Positions 9,371-18,432 of a stretch of DNA of 54,443 bases are shown here, one piece after another. Source of the stretch: Melioribacter roseus (lineage in GTDB: Bacteria > Bacteroidota > Ignavibacteria > Ignavibacteriales > Melioribacteraceae). A program made the position numbers and the translations under genes. The stretch is taken from the NCBI GenBank assembly GCA_020722005.1, contig DYLP01000008.1, positions 25,032-79,474 of the forward strand. Reading direction: 5' to 3'. The number at the start of each line of letters is the position of its first letter. Position 1 is the stretch's first letter. The notes under the pieces are model-generated. The model was not told the origin of the DNA and searched no databases. It saw only the letters and a list, made by a program, of their open reading frames with translations.

Positions 9371-10174
9371 ATGAAGAAAATCAGTTTGATTCTTCTACTC
9401 CTGATTGGAATTAATTGTTTCGCTCAATCCGATGCCGGCGCTCGTAGGACAGCCCTTAATTCTTCTGATATCATAAGTTGCCGTGATCCATTTGCAATCT
9501 TTTATAATCCCGCTTCGGCTGCATTGTGCAGGTCTATGCAAATCGGTTTTTTCTACTCCCCTTCCCCCTTTGAAATGAAAGAACTGTCAACATTCTATGC
9601 AGCTTTTATTCAACCTACTTCCATTGCTTCATTTTCCGTTGGCTTCATGAAATATGGTTTTGAACTCTACAGCGTTAAACAGATTCAAGCTGGTCTTGCA
9701 TTTAACTTTTATGAAATTTTTTCCGCCGGCGTAAATTTTTCAATGCAAAATCTTTTTATCGAAAATTACGGCTCGAGAAATTTCTTTTTTGCCGACGCTG
9801 GACTGACGGTTAAATTAAACGAAAATATAAGCACGGGAATATTTGTTAAAAATATAACCAAAACATCAATTGACAATTTTGAAAATCAATTCCCAACAAT
9901 TTTTAATGCGGGCATTTTTTATAAAATTATTGACGAAATTAATCTTTATGCCAGCGCAAGGAAAGAATTAGGATATAAAATTGCTTTACAATACGGCATT
10001 GAGTACAATTTAATTGAATATCTAAATCTGCGGGCTGGCTTATCAGACTTCCCTGAAACTTATAGCTGCGGAATCGGAATAAATTACAAATCGTTCGAAT
10101 TCGGTTACAGTATAAACTCGCATTTTGAACTCGGACTTTCACATCAATTTGAAATAATAATTAGACCGAATTAA
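9371..10174 (+). CDS. PorV/PorQ-like outer-membrane beta-barrel protein
   Basis: A 267-residue protein with a signal peptide (MKKISLILLLLIGINCFAQ) and an N-terminal PorV/PorQ-type signature, DAGARRTALNSSD followed by DPFAIFYNPASAAL. The rest alternates aromatic and polar residues and ends in a hydrophobic strand (HQFEIIIRP), as expected for a beta barrel. PorV-type proteins act in type IX secretion or lipid transport, but many paralogues have no known role. An AAGGA site precedes the ATG. The next gene begins 1 base after the stop, so the two form one transcription unit. Confidence 0.7.
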   Translation: MKKISLILLLLIGINCFAQSDAGARRTALNSSDIISCRDPFAIFYNPASAALCRSMQIGFFYSPSPFEMKELSTFYAAFIQPTSIASFSVGFMKYGFELYSVKQIQAGLAFNFYEIFSAGVNFSMQNLFIENYGSRNFFFADAGLTVKLNENISTGIFVKNITKTSIDNFENQFPTIFNAGIFYKIIDEINLYASARKELGYKIALQYGIEYNLIEYLNLRAGLSDFPETYSCGIGINYKSFEFGYSINSHFELGLSHQFEIIIRPN

Positions 10175-10175
10175 G

Positions 10176-12104
10176 ATGAGATACTTTTTGACAATATTAT
10201 TTGTCTTGTTCAATATAGTTATTTCGAAAGCACAAACCGATACTTCATTCGAAGATATACTTTCTCAATTAATTGAAGATAACTTAGGCGAATCGGAGGA
10301 ATCTGAAATCTTTGACAATATAGAAGAGTTGCTCGATAACCCGATAGATATTAATACTGCTTCTTTAGATGGCCTTCTTAAGATACCAGCACTCGATGGG
10401 CGCAAAGCCAACGCCATCATCCGATACAGGCAATCGCACGGAGGGTTCAGGAATAAAAACGAACTTTATCTCGTACCGGAATTAAATGATTTGACTGCGA
10501 GATGGATTTCATTTTTTATTAAAATATCGAGTTCAGATAAACCGGAGAGTATCTTTTCGATTTCCAAAATTAGCCTTCGCTCGAGAATACAGAGCGACCT
10601 CCAGACTCGAAGAGCTTATAATGAAAATAAATTTACTGGAAACAAACTGAAATCATATAACCGCCTGCTTTATTACGCGAAATATATTAATGCAGGAATT
10701 GTAATAGACAAAGACCCGGGGGAAAAAAGTTATACTGATTTTACTTCCGGTTTTATCGAATTCAAGACGAATACTTTTCTGAAGAAAATTATTGTTGGTA
10801 ATTATACCGTTGAATCGGGATACGGATTAATTTTATGGTCGCCATATAATTATCGCAAGGGTAACGAAGTCACAATTCCGATTTCTAATTTTAGAAGCGG
10901 TAGCCGACCTTATAAAAGTTCGGGAGAATTCGGTTATTTCTCGGGAATATCGGCAAGCCTCTCAGCCGGAATCCTTGAATTTTTACCATTTGTTTCTTTT
11001 AAGAAAATTGACGCGTCTCTCGATTCAACAGAAAACATCAATTCATTTAAATATGACGGCTACCACCGTTCGTCGTATGAACTAAATTCACGTTGGAATA
11101 CTAACGAATACGCTTTGGGTACAGTGATTAAACTTAATCCATCTCAGAGTTTAACTTTGGGATTAACAACAGTTTCTTATAAATACAACAGAATAATCAA
11201 TTCAGTCGGTTCGTCACACTTGCAAAATCATTCGTTAAATTTTAGTTACAGTAATTCATTATTCACAATCTTTGGCGAGACGGCACTTTATAAAAATCAT
11301 CTCTCCTCAATAGCGTCAGTCTTATTGACGCCGGTCGATAACATTATATTAAGCCTATCGTACAGGAATTACTCGCCCTATTTTTATTCTGTCATGGGTA
11401 ATTCTTTTGGCGAGCGTTCGAATTCAACCAATGAGAAAGGGTTTTACACTTCAATTGACTTTAAATCCCGTATGGGCAATTTTTCTTTCTATTATGATAT
11501 CTATTACTTTCCTTTTGTTAAAGAAAATTTCCCCGCAAAGGGAAAAGATTTTCTGTTCTTCTATCAAAACAAATTGAGCAATACAAGCAGAATAAATTTA
11601 TTATATAAAAATGAATCAGCTGAAAAACCTTCAAACGAAGAGATATATCCCAAATTAGTTTTAAACTCAAGAATCCGTTATAGAATTGAATTGGTTAATT
11701 ATTTCAAAGACAGAATAAGAATGAAAACCCGTTTTGAATTTGTACGTCTTAAGTCATCATCGAAGAAAGAAAACGGTTTTTTAGTTTATCAAGATTTACG
11801 ATTTAAACCTCTGAAGAATATCACGGTATACACCAGAATATTATTTTTCGATAGCGCTTCATATGATTCACGCCTTTATGCATACGAAAACGACCTGGAT
11901 GGTTTAATGTCAAATGTGTTGCTTTATGGAGAAGGGATTCGATGGTATTTATTACTTAAGTATACTCTAAATGGACTTAGTTTTTCACTAAAATACTCCG
12001 AATTATACAAACCATTTGAAAGTCAATTGGGTAGTGGATATTCCGAAATCGACGGACATACGGACAACAGAATTTCATTTCAATTAGATTATGCCGTAAA
12101 ATAA
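10176..12104 (+). CDS. Helix-hairpin-helix domain outer-membrane protein
   Basis: A 642-residue exported protein. After a signal peptide (MRYFLTILFVLFNIVISKAQ) there is a ComEA-like helix-hairpin-helix region at about residues 50-115: IDINTASLDGLLKIPALDG, then GGFRNKNELYLVPELN. The rest is rich in aromatic beta strands (YSNSLFTIFGETALY, FSFYYDIYYFPF) and probably forms an outer-membrane barrel. Such HhH-barrel fusions are common in Bacteroidota; whether they bind DNA or something else is unknown to me. It is co-transcribed with the PorV-like gene. A terminator hairpin lies 6 bases after the stop. Confidence 0.7.
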   Translation: MRYFLTILFVLFNIVISKAQTDTSFEDILSQLIEDNLGESEESEIFDNIEELLDNPIDINTASLDGLLKIPALDGRKANAIIRYRQSHGGFRNKNELYLVPELNDLTARWISFFIKISSSDKPESIFSISKISLRSRIQSDLQTRRAYNENKFTGNKLKSYNRLLYYAKYINAGIVIDKDPGEKSYTDFTSGFIEFKTNTFLKKIIVGNYTVESGYGLILWSPYNYRKGNEVTIPISNFRSGSRPYKSSGEFGYFSGISASLSAGILEFLPFVSFKKIDASLDSTENINSFKYDGYHRSSYELNSRWNTNEYALGTVIKLNPSQSLTLGLTTVSYKYNRIINSVGSSHLQNHSLNFSYSNSLFTIFGETALYKNHLSSIASVLLTPVDNIILSLSYRNYSPYFYSVMGNSFGERSNSTNEKGFYTSIDFKSRMGNFSFYYDIYYFPFVKENFPAKGKDFLFFYQNKLSNTSRINLLYKNESAEKPSNEEIYPKLVLNSRIRYRIELVNYFKDRIRMKTRFEFVRLKSSSKKENGFLVYQDLRFKPLKNITVYTRILFFDSASYDSRLYAYENDLDGLMSNVLLYGEGIRWYLLLKYTLNGLSFSLKYSELYKPFESQLGSGYSEIDGHTDNRISFQLDYAVK

Positions 12105-12109
12105 AAAGT

Positions 12110-12136
12110 GCCCCGATATTGATGCAACATCGGGGC
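12110..12136 (-). terminator. Intrinsic terminator between convergent genes
   Basis: Perfect 8-bp stem GCCCCGAT/ATCGGGGC with an 11-base loop. On the minus strand it is followed by ACTTTTTATTTT, so it should end transcription of the aldehyde dehydrogenase gene. It also lies directly behind the stop of the convergent HhH gene and may slow that transcript too. Confidence 0.8.
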
Positions 12137-12145
12137 TATTGGAAT

Positions 12146-13675
12146 TCAAATTTCAAATTTAATGCCTTGCGCAAGAGGAAGTTTTGTACCGAAATTGATA
12201 GTATTTGTTTGTCGGCGCATATAGAATTTCCAGGCGTCTGAGCCCGATTCACGACCTCCTCCAGTATGCTTTTCGCCTCCGAAGGCGCCTCCAATTTCAG
12301 CTCCTGAAGTCCCTATATTTACATTTGCAATTCCGCAGTCGCTTCCCCATGCTGAAAGAAATTCTTCGGCTTCTCTCAAATTGTTAGTAAATATCGAAGA
12401 GGAAAGTCCCTGTACCACATCGTTTTGTATATCGATCGCATTTTGAACTTCACCGGAATATTTAATCAAGTACAATATTGGAGCGAAAGTCTCCTCCTGC
12501 ACAATTTTATAGTGATTTTCTGCTTCTACAATTGCAGGCACTACATAGCAACCCGATTCGTAACCTTTACCGGAAAGGACTTCGCCGCCGTATAGAATTT
12601 TTCCACCTTCATCCATAACCTGTTTGAGCGCACTTTTGAAATCTTCTACTGCTGCTTTATCGATAAGAGGTCCCACATGATTTTTTTCATCGAGAGGATT
12701 ACCAATTTTCAAACTCTTATAAGCTGTAATTAAAGAATCTTTCACTTTGTCATAAATATCTTCGTGAACAATTAAACGGCGAGTTGTAGTGCATCTCTGT
12801 CCTGCAGTTCCAACCGCCCCGAAAACAACAGCAGGTATTGCCAGATTGAGGTCGGCTTGGGGAGTAATAATAATTGCATTGTTGCCGCCCAGTTCTAATA
12901 TCGACCTACCAAATCTACCTGCAATAATACCGGCAGCTCGTTTACCTACAGCAATTGAGCCGGTCAATGAAATGAGTGGTATCCTTTTGTCGTTCAATAA
13001 ATTGTTGCCAATAGTCGAACCTTTACCAATTATCAAATTGAAGAGTCCTTCCGGCAGATTATTCGATTTTACTATACCGGCTAAAATGTTTTGCACAGCT
13101 ATTGCCGATAATGGGGTTTTCGAAGAAGGTTTCCATAAATTAACATCGCCACATACAGTTGCAATCATAGCATTCCATGCCCACACAGCTACCGGAAAGT
13201 TAAAAGCAGTTATAATGCCAACAATACCGAGCGGATGATATTGTTCATACATACGATGTTTTTCTCTTTCGGAAGCAATGGTTAATCCGTATAGTTGTCT
13301 CGACAAACCTACAGCAAAATCGCATATGTCAATCATCTCCTGTACTTCACCCATTCCTTCCTGCAAAGATTTTCCCATCTCGTAAGAAACCAGCTTACCA
13401 AGTGGTTCTTTATATTTTCTTAGTTCAAGACCGATTTGCCTGACAATTTCACCTCTTTTGGGAGCCGGCACAGTACGCCAGTACTTAAATGCCTGCTCAG
13501 CTTTTTCGACAACACGCTCGTAATCTTCCTCGGCAGCCGAAACCACCTTCGAAATTATTTTTCCGTCTACAGGCGACACTACTTCGAATTCTTCTCCTTT
13601 TGTCTTGACCCAATCGGAGCCCGTCGATGCGCCGTTGTTCTTTCCAGATATTAACAATTGATTTAAGAATTCCAT
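12146..13675 (-). CDS. ALDH7-type aldehyde dehydrogenase, probable L-aminoadipate-semialdehyde dehydrogenase
   Basis: NAD-dependent aldehyde dehydrogenase of 509 residues. The general-base Glu is in SILELGGNNAI, and the catalytic Cys is C295 in GTAGQRCTTTRRL, a wording typical of the ALDH7 (antiquitin) group that oxidises alpha-aminoadipate semialdehyde. FGGEKHTGGGRESGSDAWKFYMRRQT near the C-terminus also fits ALDH7. It is divergent from L-lysine 6-aminotransferase, whose product is the same semialdehyde, which strongly supports a lysine-degradation role. The ATG start has an AGGAGGAG site 6 bases upstream. A terminator follows the stop. Confidence 0.88.
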   Translation of the reverse strand: MEFLNQLLISGKNNGASTGSDWVKTKGEEFEVVSPVDGKIISKVVSAAEEDYERVVEKAEQAFKYWRTVPAPKRGEIVRQIGLELRKYKEPLGKLVSYEMGKSLQEGMGEVQEMIDICDFAVGLSRQLYGLTIASEREKHRMYEQYHPLGIVGIITAFNFPVAVWAWNAMIATVCGDVNLWKPSSKTPLSAIAVQNILAGIVKSNNLPEGLFNLIIGKGSTIGNNLLNDKRIPLISLTGSIAVGKRAAGIIAGRFGRSILELGGNNAIIITPQADLNLAIPAVVFGAVGTAGQRCTTTRRLIVHEDIYDKVKDSLITAYKSLKIGNPLDEKNHVGPLIDKAAVEDFKSALKQVMDEGGKILYGGEVLSGKGYESGCYVVPAIVEAENHYKIVQEETFAPILYLIKYSGEVQNAIDIQNDVVQGLSSSIFTNNLREAEEFLSAWGSDCGIANVNIGTSGAEIGGAFGGEKHTGGGRESGSDAWKFYMRRQTNTINFGTKLPLAQGIKFEI

Positions 13676-14154
13676 TTTTTCTCCTCCTGTTTTTCTTAAG
13701 GACTTTTAGTGCATTTATAGAGCATATCCGACAGAAGAATTTTTCAACGATATTATTCTATATCGGACTTTTTAGTTTAATGTTCCAAATTTTCTTTACA
13801 ATAATCAATTAACAAAAAGTTTAATGATATGCTCCCCCTCTTAAATATTCTTGATAACAATAACGACTTATGTAAAATCTATTTCGAATAAAAAGGATTT
13901 TGTTCATCCCGTAAATTTGTTTTCCAATTTAGTAAATTGAAGATTGCCAGTAAACATAAAATCTTAATAATAGTTCTTGATGAATATTTTTCTATTTGAT
14001 ATATTTGGCTGTCAACATTGATATAAGATGAAAAACTTCAGAAAGTTAACCGGTAGAAACACACTCCGAAACTATATGTCATCCCGCTTCGAACAGGTCT
14101 TTTAAATTTGTTCTCCCTCCGTACTTAATTAACTAAAAACAGGGAGAATGAAAT
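13676..14154. other. Divergent intergenic region between the two lysine-catabolism genes
   Basis: 479 bases with no convincing coding sequence. The only long frame here (13627-13812, plus strand) starts inside the dehydrogenase gene and has no recognisable content. The rightward promoter candidate for the aminotransferase is at 13977-14007, implying a 5' UTR of about 140 bases. I see no riboswitch fold or leader peptide. Confidence 0.6.
13977..14007 (+). promoter_or_regulatory. Bacteroidota-type promoter for lysine aminotransferase
   Basis: TTG (13977-13979), 20-base spacer, TATATTTG (14000-14007). This fits the Bacteroidota primary-sigma consensus (-33 TTG, -7 TAnnTTTG). Transcription would start near 14013. 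Confidence 0.55.
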
Positions 14155-15462
14155 ATGATAACAAAAGAAAATGCATTGGAATTTTTACGTCGTTACATGT
14201 TAATCGACGGATTTGATATTTTGCTCGACCTATCCAAAAGCAAAGGAATTTATCTCGTTGATGAGAGAAATGGAAACAAGTTCCTGGATTTTTATTCTTT
14301 CTTTGCTTCTTCACCTGTGGGAATAAATCATCCAAAATTATTTGAAGCAGAGTTTCTTGATGAATTGCAAAGAGCCGCACTGACCAAACCATCGAATTCA
14401 GATATTTACACACTTGAAATGGCTAAATTTGTTGAAGCTTTTTCAAAATATGCTTTACCTCCGAATTTCAAACATCTCTTTTTCATTGATGGTGGAGCGC
14501 TCGCAGTAGAAAATGCTTTGAAAGCTGCTTTTGACTGGAAAGTTAAAAAGAATTTCCAGAAAGGATACAAAGAAGGAAAAGGTACTCAGGTTATTCATTT
14601 CAAAAGTGCATTCCATGGTAGAACGGGTTATACAATGTCGCTTACAAACACCGACCCAAACAAAACGGCATATTTTCCAAAATTCAACTGGCCAAGAATA
14701 CTGAATCCGAAAATTATTTTTCCGCTTCAGGAAAATCTCGATAAAATAATCAAAGCCGAATCAGAAGCCATCAACCAAATTTATAGTGCAATTAAAAATA
14801 ATCCAGATGGTATTGCAGCGCTTATTATCGAACCTGTTCAGGGCGAAGGTGGCGACAATTTTTTCAGAAAAGAATTTTTCGAAAAGCTGCGCGATATAAC
14901 ATTCGAAAATGAAATTATGCTAATATTTGACGAAGTCCAAACAGGAATTGGCATAACCGGAAAAATGTGGGCATATGAACATTATGTTCAACCCGATATG
15001 ATTGCGTTTGGTAAAAAAGTGCAGGTGTGCGGATTTATGTCGACCAATCGAATTGACGAAGTGGAAGATAATGTATTCAGAAAATCGAGCCGCATTAATT
15101 CAACCTGGGGTGGAAATTTAGTTGATATGGTGCGTTCACAAAAATACCTCGAAATAATCTCTCAAGAAAACCTCGTTAAGAATGCGGAAGCTACGGGTAA
15201 ATACCTGCTCGAGCAATTAATACAAATAGAAAAAAAATTCCCAGAATTAGTATCGCAAGCTCGTGGTTTGGGACTGATGTGTTCATTCGACTTACCAAAT
15301 TCAGAAGTGCGTAAAAAATTTCTGGCAAAACTATTTGGAAAAAGAATGCTCATGCTAGGCTGCGGCGTAAGTACCGTGCGTTTCAGACCACCTCTTATTG
15401 CAAATAAAAATGATGTGGACAGAGGAATAGAAATAATCGAAGAGGTACTAAAATCTTTCTAA
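14155..15462 (+). CDS. lat: L-lysine 6-transaminase (lysine epsilon-aminotransferase)
   Basis: Class III PLP aminotransferase that moves the epsilon-amino group of lysine to 2-oxoglutarate, giving alpha-aminoadipate semialdehyde and glutamate. The 435-residue sequence has LAT-specific wording: FLRRYMLIDGFDILLDL at the N-terminus, FHGRTGYTMSLTNTDP, the cofactor Asp in MLIFDEVQTGIG, and the PLP lysine in FGKKVQVCG (K287/K288). It pairs with the divergent ALDH7-type dehydrogenase for the next step. An AGGGAG site precedes the ATG at 14155. Confidence in LAT over other class III enzymes is high because both motifs and the neighbour agree. Confidence 0.92.
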   Translation: MITKENALEFLRRYMLIDGFDILLDLSKSKGIYLVDERNGNKFLDFYSFFASSPVGINHPKLFEAEFLDELQRAALTKPSNSDIYTLEMAKFVEAFSKYALPPNFKHLFFIDGGALAVENALKAAFDWKVKKNFQKGYKEGKGTQVIHFKSAFHGRTGYTMSLTNTDPNKTAYFPKFNWPRILNPKIIFPLQENLDKIIKAESEAINQIYSAIKNNPDGIAALIIEPVQGEGGDNFFRKEFFEKLRDITFENEIMLIFDEVQTGIGITGKMWAYEHYVQPDMIAFGKKVQVCGFMSTNRIDEVEDNVFRKSSRINSTWGGNLVDMVRSQKYLEIISQENLVKNAEATGKYLLEQLIQIEKKFPELVSQARGLGLMCSFDLPNSEVRKKFLAKLFGKRMLMLGCGVSTVRFRPPLIANKNDVDRGIEIIEEVLKSF

Positions 15463-15466
15463 AAAA

Positions 15467-15539
15467 GACTGACTAAAAAGTAGATCGACATTCCTACCAC
15501 CCGTGATTCGGGACGGGATTGATTACTTTTTAGTCAGTT
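15467..15539. repeat. Long hairpin-forming palindrome, MITE/REP-like
   Basis: The arms ACTGACTAAAAAGTA (15468-15482) and TACTTTTTAGTCAGT (15524-15538) match perfectly over 15 bp. Inside lies a second small hairpin, CCCG-tgatt-CGGG. The element fills the gap between two convergent genes. It lacks a proper U-tract after the outer stem, so it looks more like a small palindromic element than a simple terminator, though it may act as one in both directions. Confidence 0.65.
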
Positions 15540-15543
15540 CCAT

Positions 15544-15981
15544 TTAATAACTGCCCATTCCCTGGTCGTGCTTTTTACTCATATTTTTAACGAGTTGAAA
15601 GCGGATCGGACCGTTGAGTAACGTGCTCGAATTCCAGAGCTTATAACCGCCTGCCATACTGAGATCTTCACCCAGCCATGCATCTATATCACCGTTCAGA
15701 TTACCCATATTTGTATCATTCAGCTGAAATGTAAAAATGGTATGTTTGTTTATAGAAGTACCTTCAAAATTGAACGTGATTGCATTCCAGCTGCCTGTAC
15801 CATAAACTTTGTTTCCTTCTTGCGTATAAAGAAGAATAACAACCGGCTCTTCGGAAGCTGAGTTGTAGGGCACCGACTGATATTGTCCGCTGAATACTTC
15901 TGAATTGACGGGCTCGACTATCTTTTCGGCATTGCAGGCAAATAAGAACGGCAGCAATACAAGAGCAATGAACTTTTTCAT
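15544..15981 (-). CDS. Hypothetical lipoprotein
   Basis: A 145-residue protein with a lipoprotein signal MKKFIALVLLPFLFACNAEK (lipobox LFAC). The mature part looks like a small beta-sheet domain with alternating strands (EPVVILLYTQEGNKVYGTGSW, TIFTFQLNDTNMGNLNGDI) and a charged tail. I do not recognise a family. It stands alone: convergent with lat across the palindrome and divergent from rsmI. The ATG at 15981 is fixed by the signal peptide. Confidence 0.65.
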   Translation of the reverse strand: MKKFIALVLLPFLFACNAEKIVEPVNSEVFSGQYQSVPYNSASEEPVVILLYTQEGNKVYGTGSWNAITFNFEGTSINKHTIFTFQLNDTNMGNLNGDIDAWLGEDLSMAGGYKLWNSSTLLNGPIRFQLVKNMSKKHDQGMGSY

Positions 15982-16199
15982 AGTATCCTTCCTATGATTT
16001 ATTATTAAGAAAGTATCCTTACTTCTGCCATATTATTGATTGCTGCACGCTCTTTGTTTAGTATTCTTCAAATAAATAGTTGAGGGATAAATTTTTGATT
16101 AAACTTATTTTTCCCGATTACGATAATCGAATTTATATCCTGTCCGACTTAATAATCGTAAGGATTTTATTACATTTGATTAAAAGAATGGTAATTTTT

Positions 16200-16910
16200 A
16201 TGACAGAAAAAGAATCGGGCAAAATCTACGTCGTTGCTACGCCCATCGGAAATTTACAGGATATTTCATTTAGAGCCGTTGAAGTGTTGAAACATGTCGA
16301 TTTTATTGTATGTGAAGACACACGCGTCTCCGGTATCTTATTGTCGCATTACGGCATCAATAAACGGTTGAAAGTTTTAAACGCACGGAACGAAACAAAA
16401 GTATCGGAAGAAATAATTGAAGAAATTAAAAGTGGTAATGCGTGCGCGTTGATCTCGGATGCAGGGACACCGCTAATTTCTGATCCAGGAAGTAAGTTAA
16501 TTAACAAAGCTGTAAAAGAAAACATCGTTGTAGTTCCGATACCAGGTCCTAGCGCACTGACTGCAGCATTAAGCATAAGTGGGTTACCATCGAGTTCGTT
16601 TTTATTTGAGGGCTTCCTGCCGCAAAAAAAAGGACGACAAAAGAAACTTGAACAACTATCACACGAAACACGCACAATAGTGCTTTATGAATCAACTTAC
16701 AGAATAGAAAAATTACTTAAAGAACTTTTGGAATATATGCCAGAAAGATCACTGGTGGTTTGTAGAGAATTAACGAAAAAATTCGAAGATATATGGCGAG
16801 GTAAACCCTCGGAGTTACTGGAACAACTCCCCTCCAGAAATATTAAAGGGGAGTTCGTAGTAATCATTTCTCCTCTGGAATGGACTGAAGAAAATTATTC
16901 TGATTCATAA
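16200..16910 (+). CDS. rsmI: 16S rRNA (cytidine(1402)-2'-O)-methyltransferase RsmI
   Basis: Methylates the 2'-OH of C1402 in 16S rRNA using SAM. The family start GKIYVVATPIGNLQDISFRA is clear, followed by DFIVCEDTRVSGILL, ALISDAGTPLISDPGSKL and IPGPSALTAALSISGLPSSSFLFEGFLP, all hallmark RsmI (YraL) segments. From the ATG at 16200 it is 236 residues; the frame is open further upstream, but the extra residues are not family-like. ATG 16188 is a possible alternative, and neither has a strong Shine-Dalgarno. The 3' end overlaps the convergent apt gene by 16 bases. Confidence 0.93.
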   Translation: MTEKESGKIYVVATPIGNLQDISFRAVEVLKHVDFIVCEDTRVSGILLSHYGINKRLKVLNARNETKVSEEIIEEIKSGNACALISDAGTPLISDPGSKLINKAVKENIVVVPIPGPSALTAALSISGLPSSSFLFEGFLPQKKGRQKKLEQLSHETRTIVLYESTYRIEKLLKELLEYMPERSLVVCRELTKKFEDIWRGKPSELLEQLPSRNIKGEFVVIISPLEWTEENYSDS

Positions 16911-17416
16911 TCGATAAGAGAATGTATTTCGTAATTGGATAGTTTGTTCCGTCCATTCAAAAACGATAATTCAATTAGAAAAGAAATCTGCACAATTTTT
17001 CCGCCAAGTTTTTCGACTAATTTACAAGCAGCTTCCATCGTGCCACCAGTAGCCAGCAAATCGTCGTGCATCAACACAATATCGCCCTTTTCGATAGCGT
17101 CTTTGTGAATATCAATTGTATCTGAACCGTACTCCAGTTCATAAGTTTCAGTCAATTTTTCAGCAGGCAGTTTTCCGGGTTTACGCACAGGTACAAATCC
17201 CGCATTTAATTTCAAAGCCAGAGCCGCTCCTAAAATAAAACCTCGTGATTCAATTCCAACCACCTTTGTAATAGCTTTATCTTTACTGATTTCATATAAC
17301 TTATCAACCGCATAACTCAAAGCCTTACTGTCTTTTAAAAGAGTTGTCACGTCTCGAAACATAATGCCCTTTTTGGGAAAATCCGGCACTGTTCTGATGT
17401 AATTTTTTAAGTCCAT
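16895..17416 (-). CDS. apt: Adenine phosphoribosyltransferase
   Basis: Purine salvage enzyme: adenine + PRPP to AMP. It has the Apt opening IRTVPDFPKKGIMFRDVTTLL, the loop GIESRGFILGAALA, RKPGKLPAE and the PRPP-binding motif VLMHDDLLATGGTMEAA (around residue 115). The motif has MHDD where VDD is most usual; the acidic pair is intact. The 173-residue length is standard. GAGGA lies upstream of the ATG. It follows dus on the same strand by 18 bases. Confidence 0.93.
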   Translation of the reverse strand: MDLKNYIRTVPDFPKKGIMFRDVTTLLKDSKALSYAVDKLYEISKDKAITKVVGIESRGFILGAALALKLNAGFVPVRKPGKLPAEKLTETYELEYGSDTIDIHKDAIEKGDIVLMHDDLLATGGTMEAACKLVEKLGGKIVQISFLIELSFLNGRNKLSNYEIHSLIDYESE

Positions 17417-17434
17417 TTTTTTGTCCTCAATTTA

Positions 17435-18430
17435 TTAATTGGAAAGCTGGCTTTCGAATTTATTTAGTTCTTCTAAATAATTCATCAGCAAGTTCTCAAT
17501 TGGCGCATATTCTGTAATTCTCATAATTTCCTGTTTGACTTTCGACGAATTTTTTAGCCCTTTCAAATATCCCGACCAAAATTTACGGAATGGAATGATT
17601 GCGTTTTTTTCGTCGTTTTTTAATTCGAGAGAATATTTAAGATGACGGAGAGCAATTTCGAATCTTTTTTCGGGAGTATTTTTAAATTTAATTTCACCGC
17701 CATCAAGAAGTTCTTTAGCTTCCAAGAAAATCCATGGACGTTCAATGGCGCCTCGTGCTATCATAACGCCATCTGCCGATGTAGTATCGAAGGCACGCTT
17801 AGCGTCATCAGCGGAAAAAATACCGCCGTTTAAAATAACAGGAATACGAACAACTTCTTTAGCTTTATCAATCCATGACCAATCTGGTTCTCCGCTGTGT
17901 CCCTGTTTTTTGGTTCGGCAATGAATTGTCAGTGCAGCGGCACCTGCGTCTTCAATCCTTTTTGCAATTTCCTGTATATTAATTGAATTTTCATCCCATC
18001 CAATGCGGGTCTTGACTGTAACGGGCAATTTTACACTTTTTACAACTTCTTTTACCATCGTTCCCATATATTCAGGATCTTTTAATAGACCTGCACCTGC
18101 TCCTCGATTAGCAACTTTTTTTACCCAGCAACCAGCATTAATGTCGATAATATCGGGGTTTAAGGCTTCTACTATTTTCGCTGATTCGACCATCGGCTCG
18201 AGGTTGCCTCCGTAAATTTGAATGCCTACAGGGCGTTCTTGCTCCGTAATTTCCATTTTCCTATAAGTTTTTTTATTCGAACGCACCAATCCATCTGAAT
18301 TAATAAATTCTGTATAAACAACATCAGCTCCAAATTCTTTGCACAATTTACGGAATGCAATGTCTGTAACGTCTTCCATTGGCGCCAGTAGCAAAGCTCT
18401 ATTTAATTCGATATTTCCTATTTTTAACAT
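17435..18430 (-). CDS. dus: tRNA-dihydrouridine synthase (DusB-like)
   Basis: FMN enzyme that reduces specific uridines in the tRNA D-loop. It shows LLLAPMEDVTDIAFRKLCKEFGAD, the INAGCWVKKVANRGAGAGLLKDP segment carrying the active-site Cys (normally NxGCP; here GCW), KTRIGWDE, IHCRTKKQGHSG and VMIARGAIERPWIF. The Trp in place of the usual Pro after the catalytic Cys is noteworthy. The ATG at 18430 is 2 bases after the stop of the MFS gene, implying translational coupling. DusB is the closest class by general wording. Confidence 0.88.
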   Translation of the reverse strand: MLKIGNIELNRALLLAPMEDVTDIAFRKLCKEFGADVVYTEFINSDGLVRSNKKTYRKMEITEQERPVGIQIYGGNLEPMVESAKIVEALNPDIIDINAGCWVKKVANRGAGAGLLKDPEYMGTMVKEVVKSVKLPVTVKTRIGWDENSINIQEIAKRIEDAGAAALTIHCRTKKQGHSGEPDWSWIDKAKEVVRIPVILNGGIFSADDAKRAFDTTSADGVMIARGAIERPWIFLEAKELLDGGEIKFKNTPEKRFEIALRHLKYSLELKNDEKNAIIPFRKFWSGYLKGLKNSSKVKQEIMRITEYAPIENLLMNYLEELNKFESQLSN

Positions 18431-18432
18431 AT

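Noticed and set aside
12789-13238. 149-codon plus-strand frame inside the aldehyde dehydrogenase gene
   Set aside because: It lies fully antisense to a gene with intact catalytic motifs, and its translation has no domain or signal; a shadow of codon use on the other strand.
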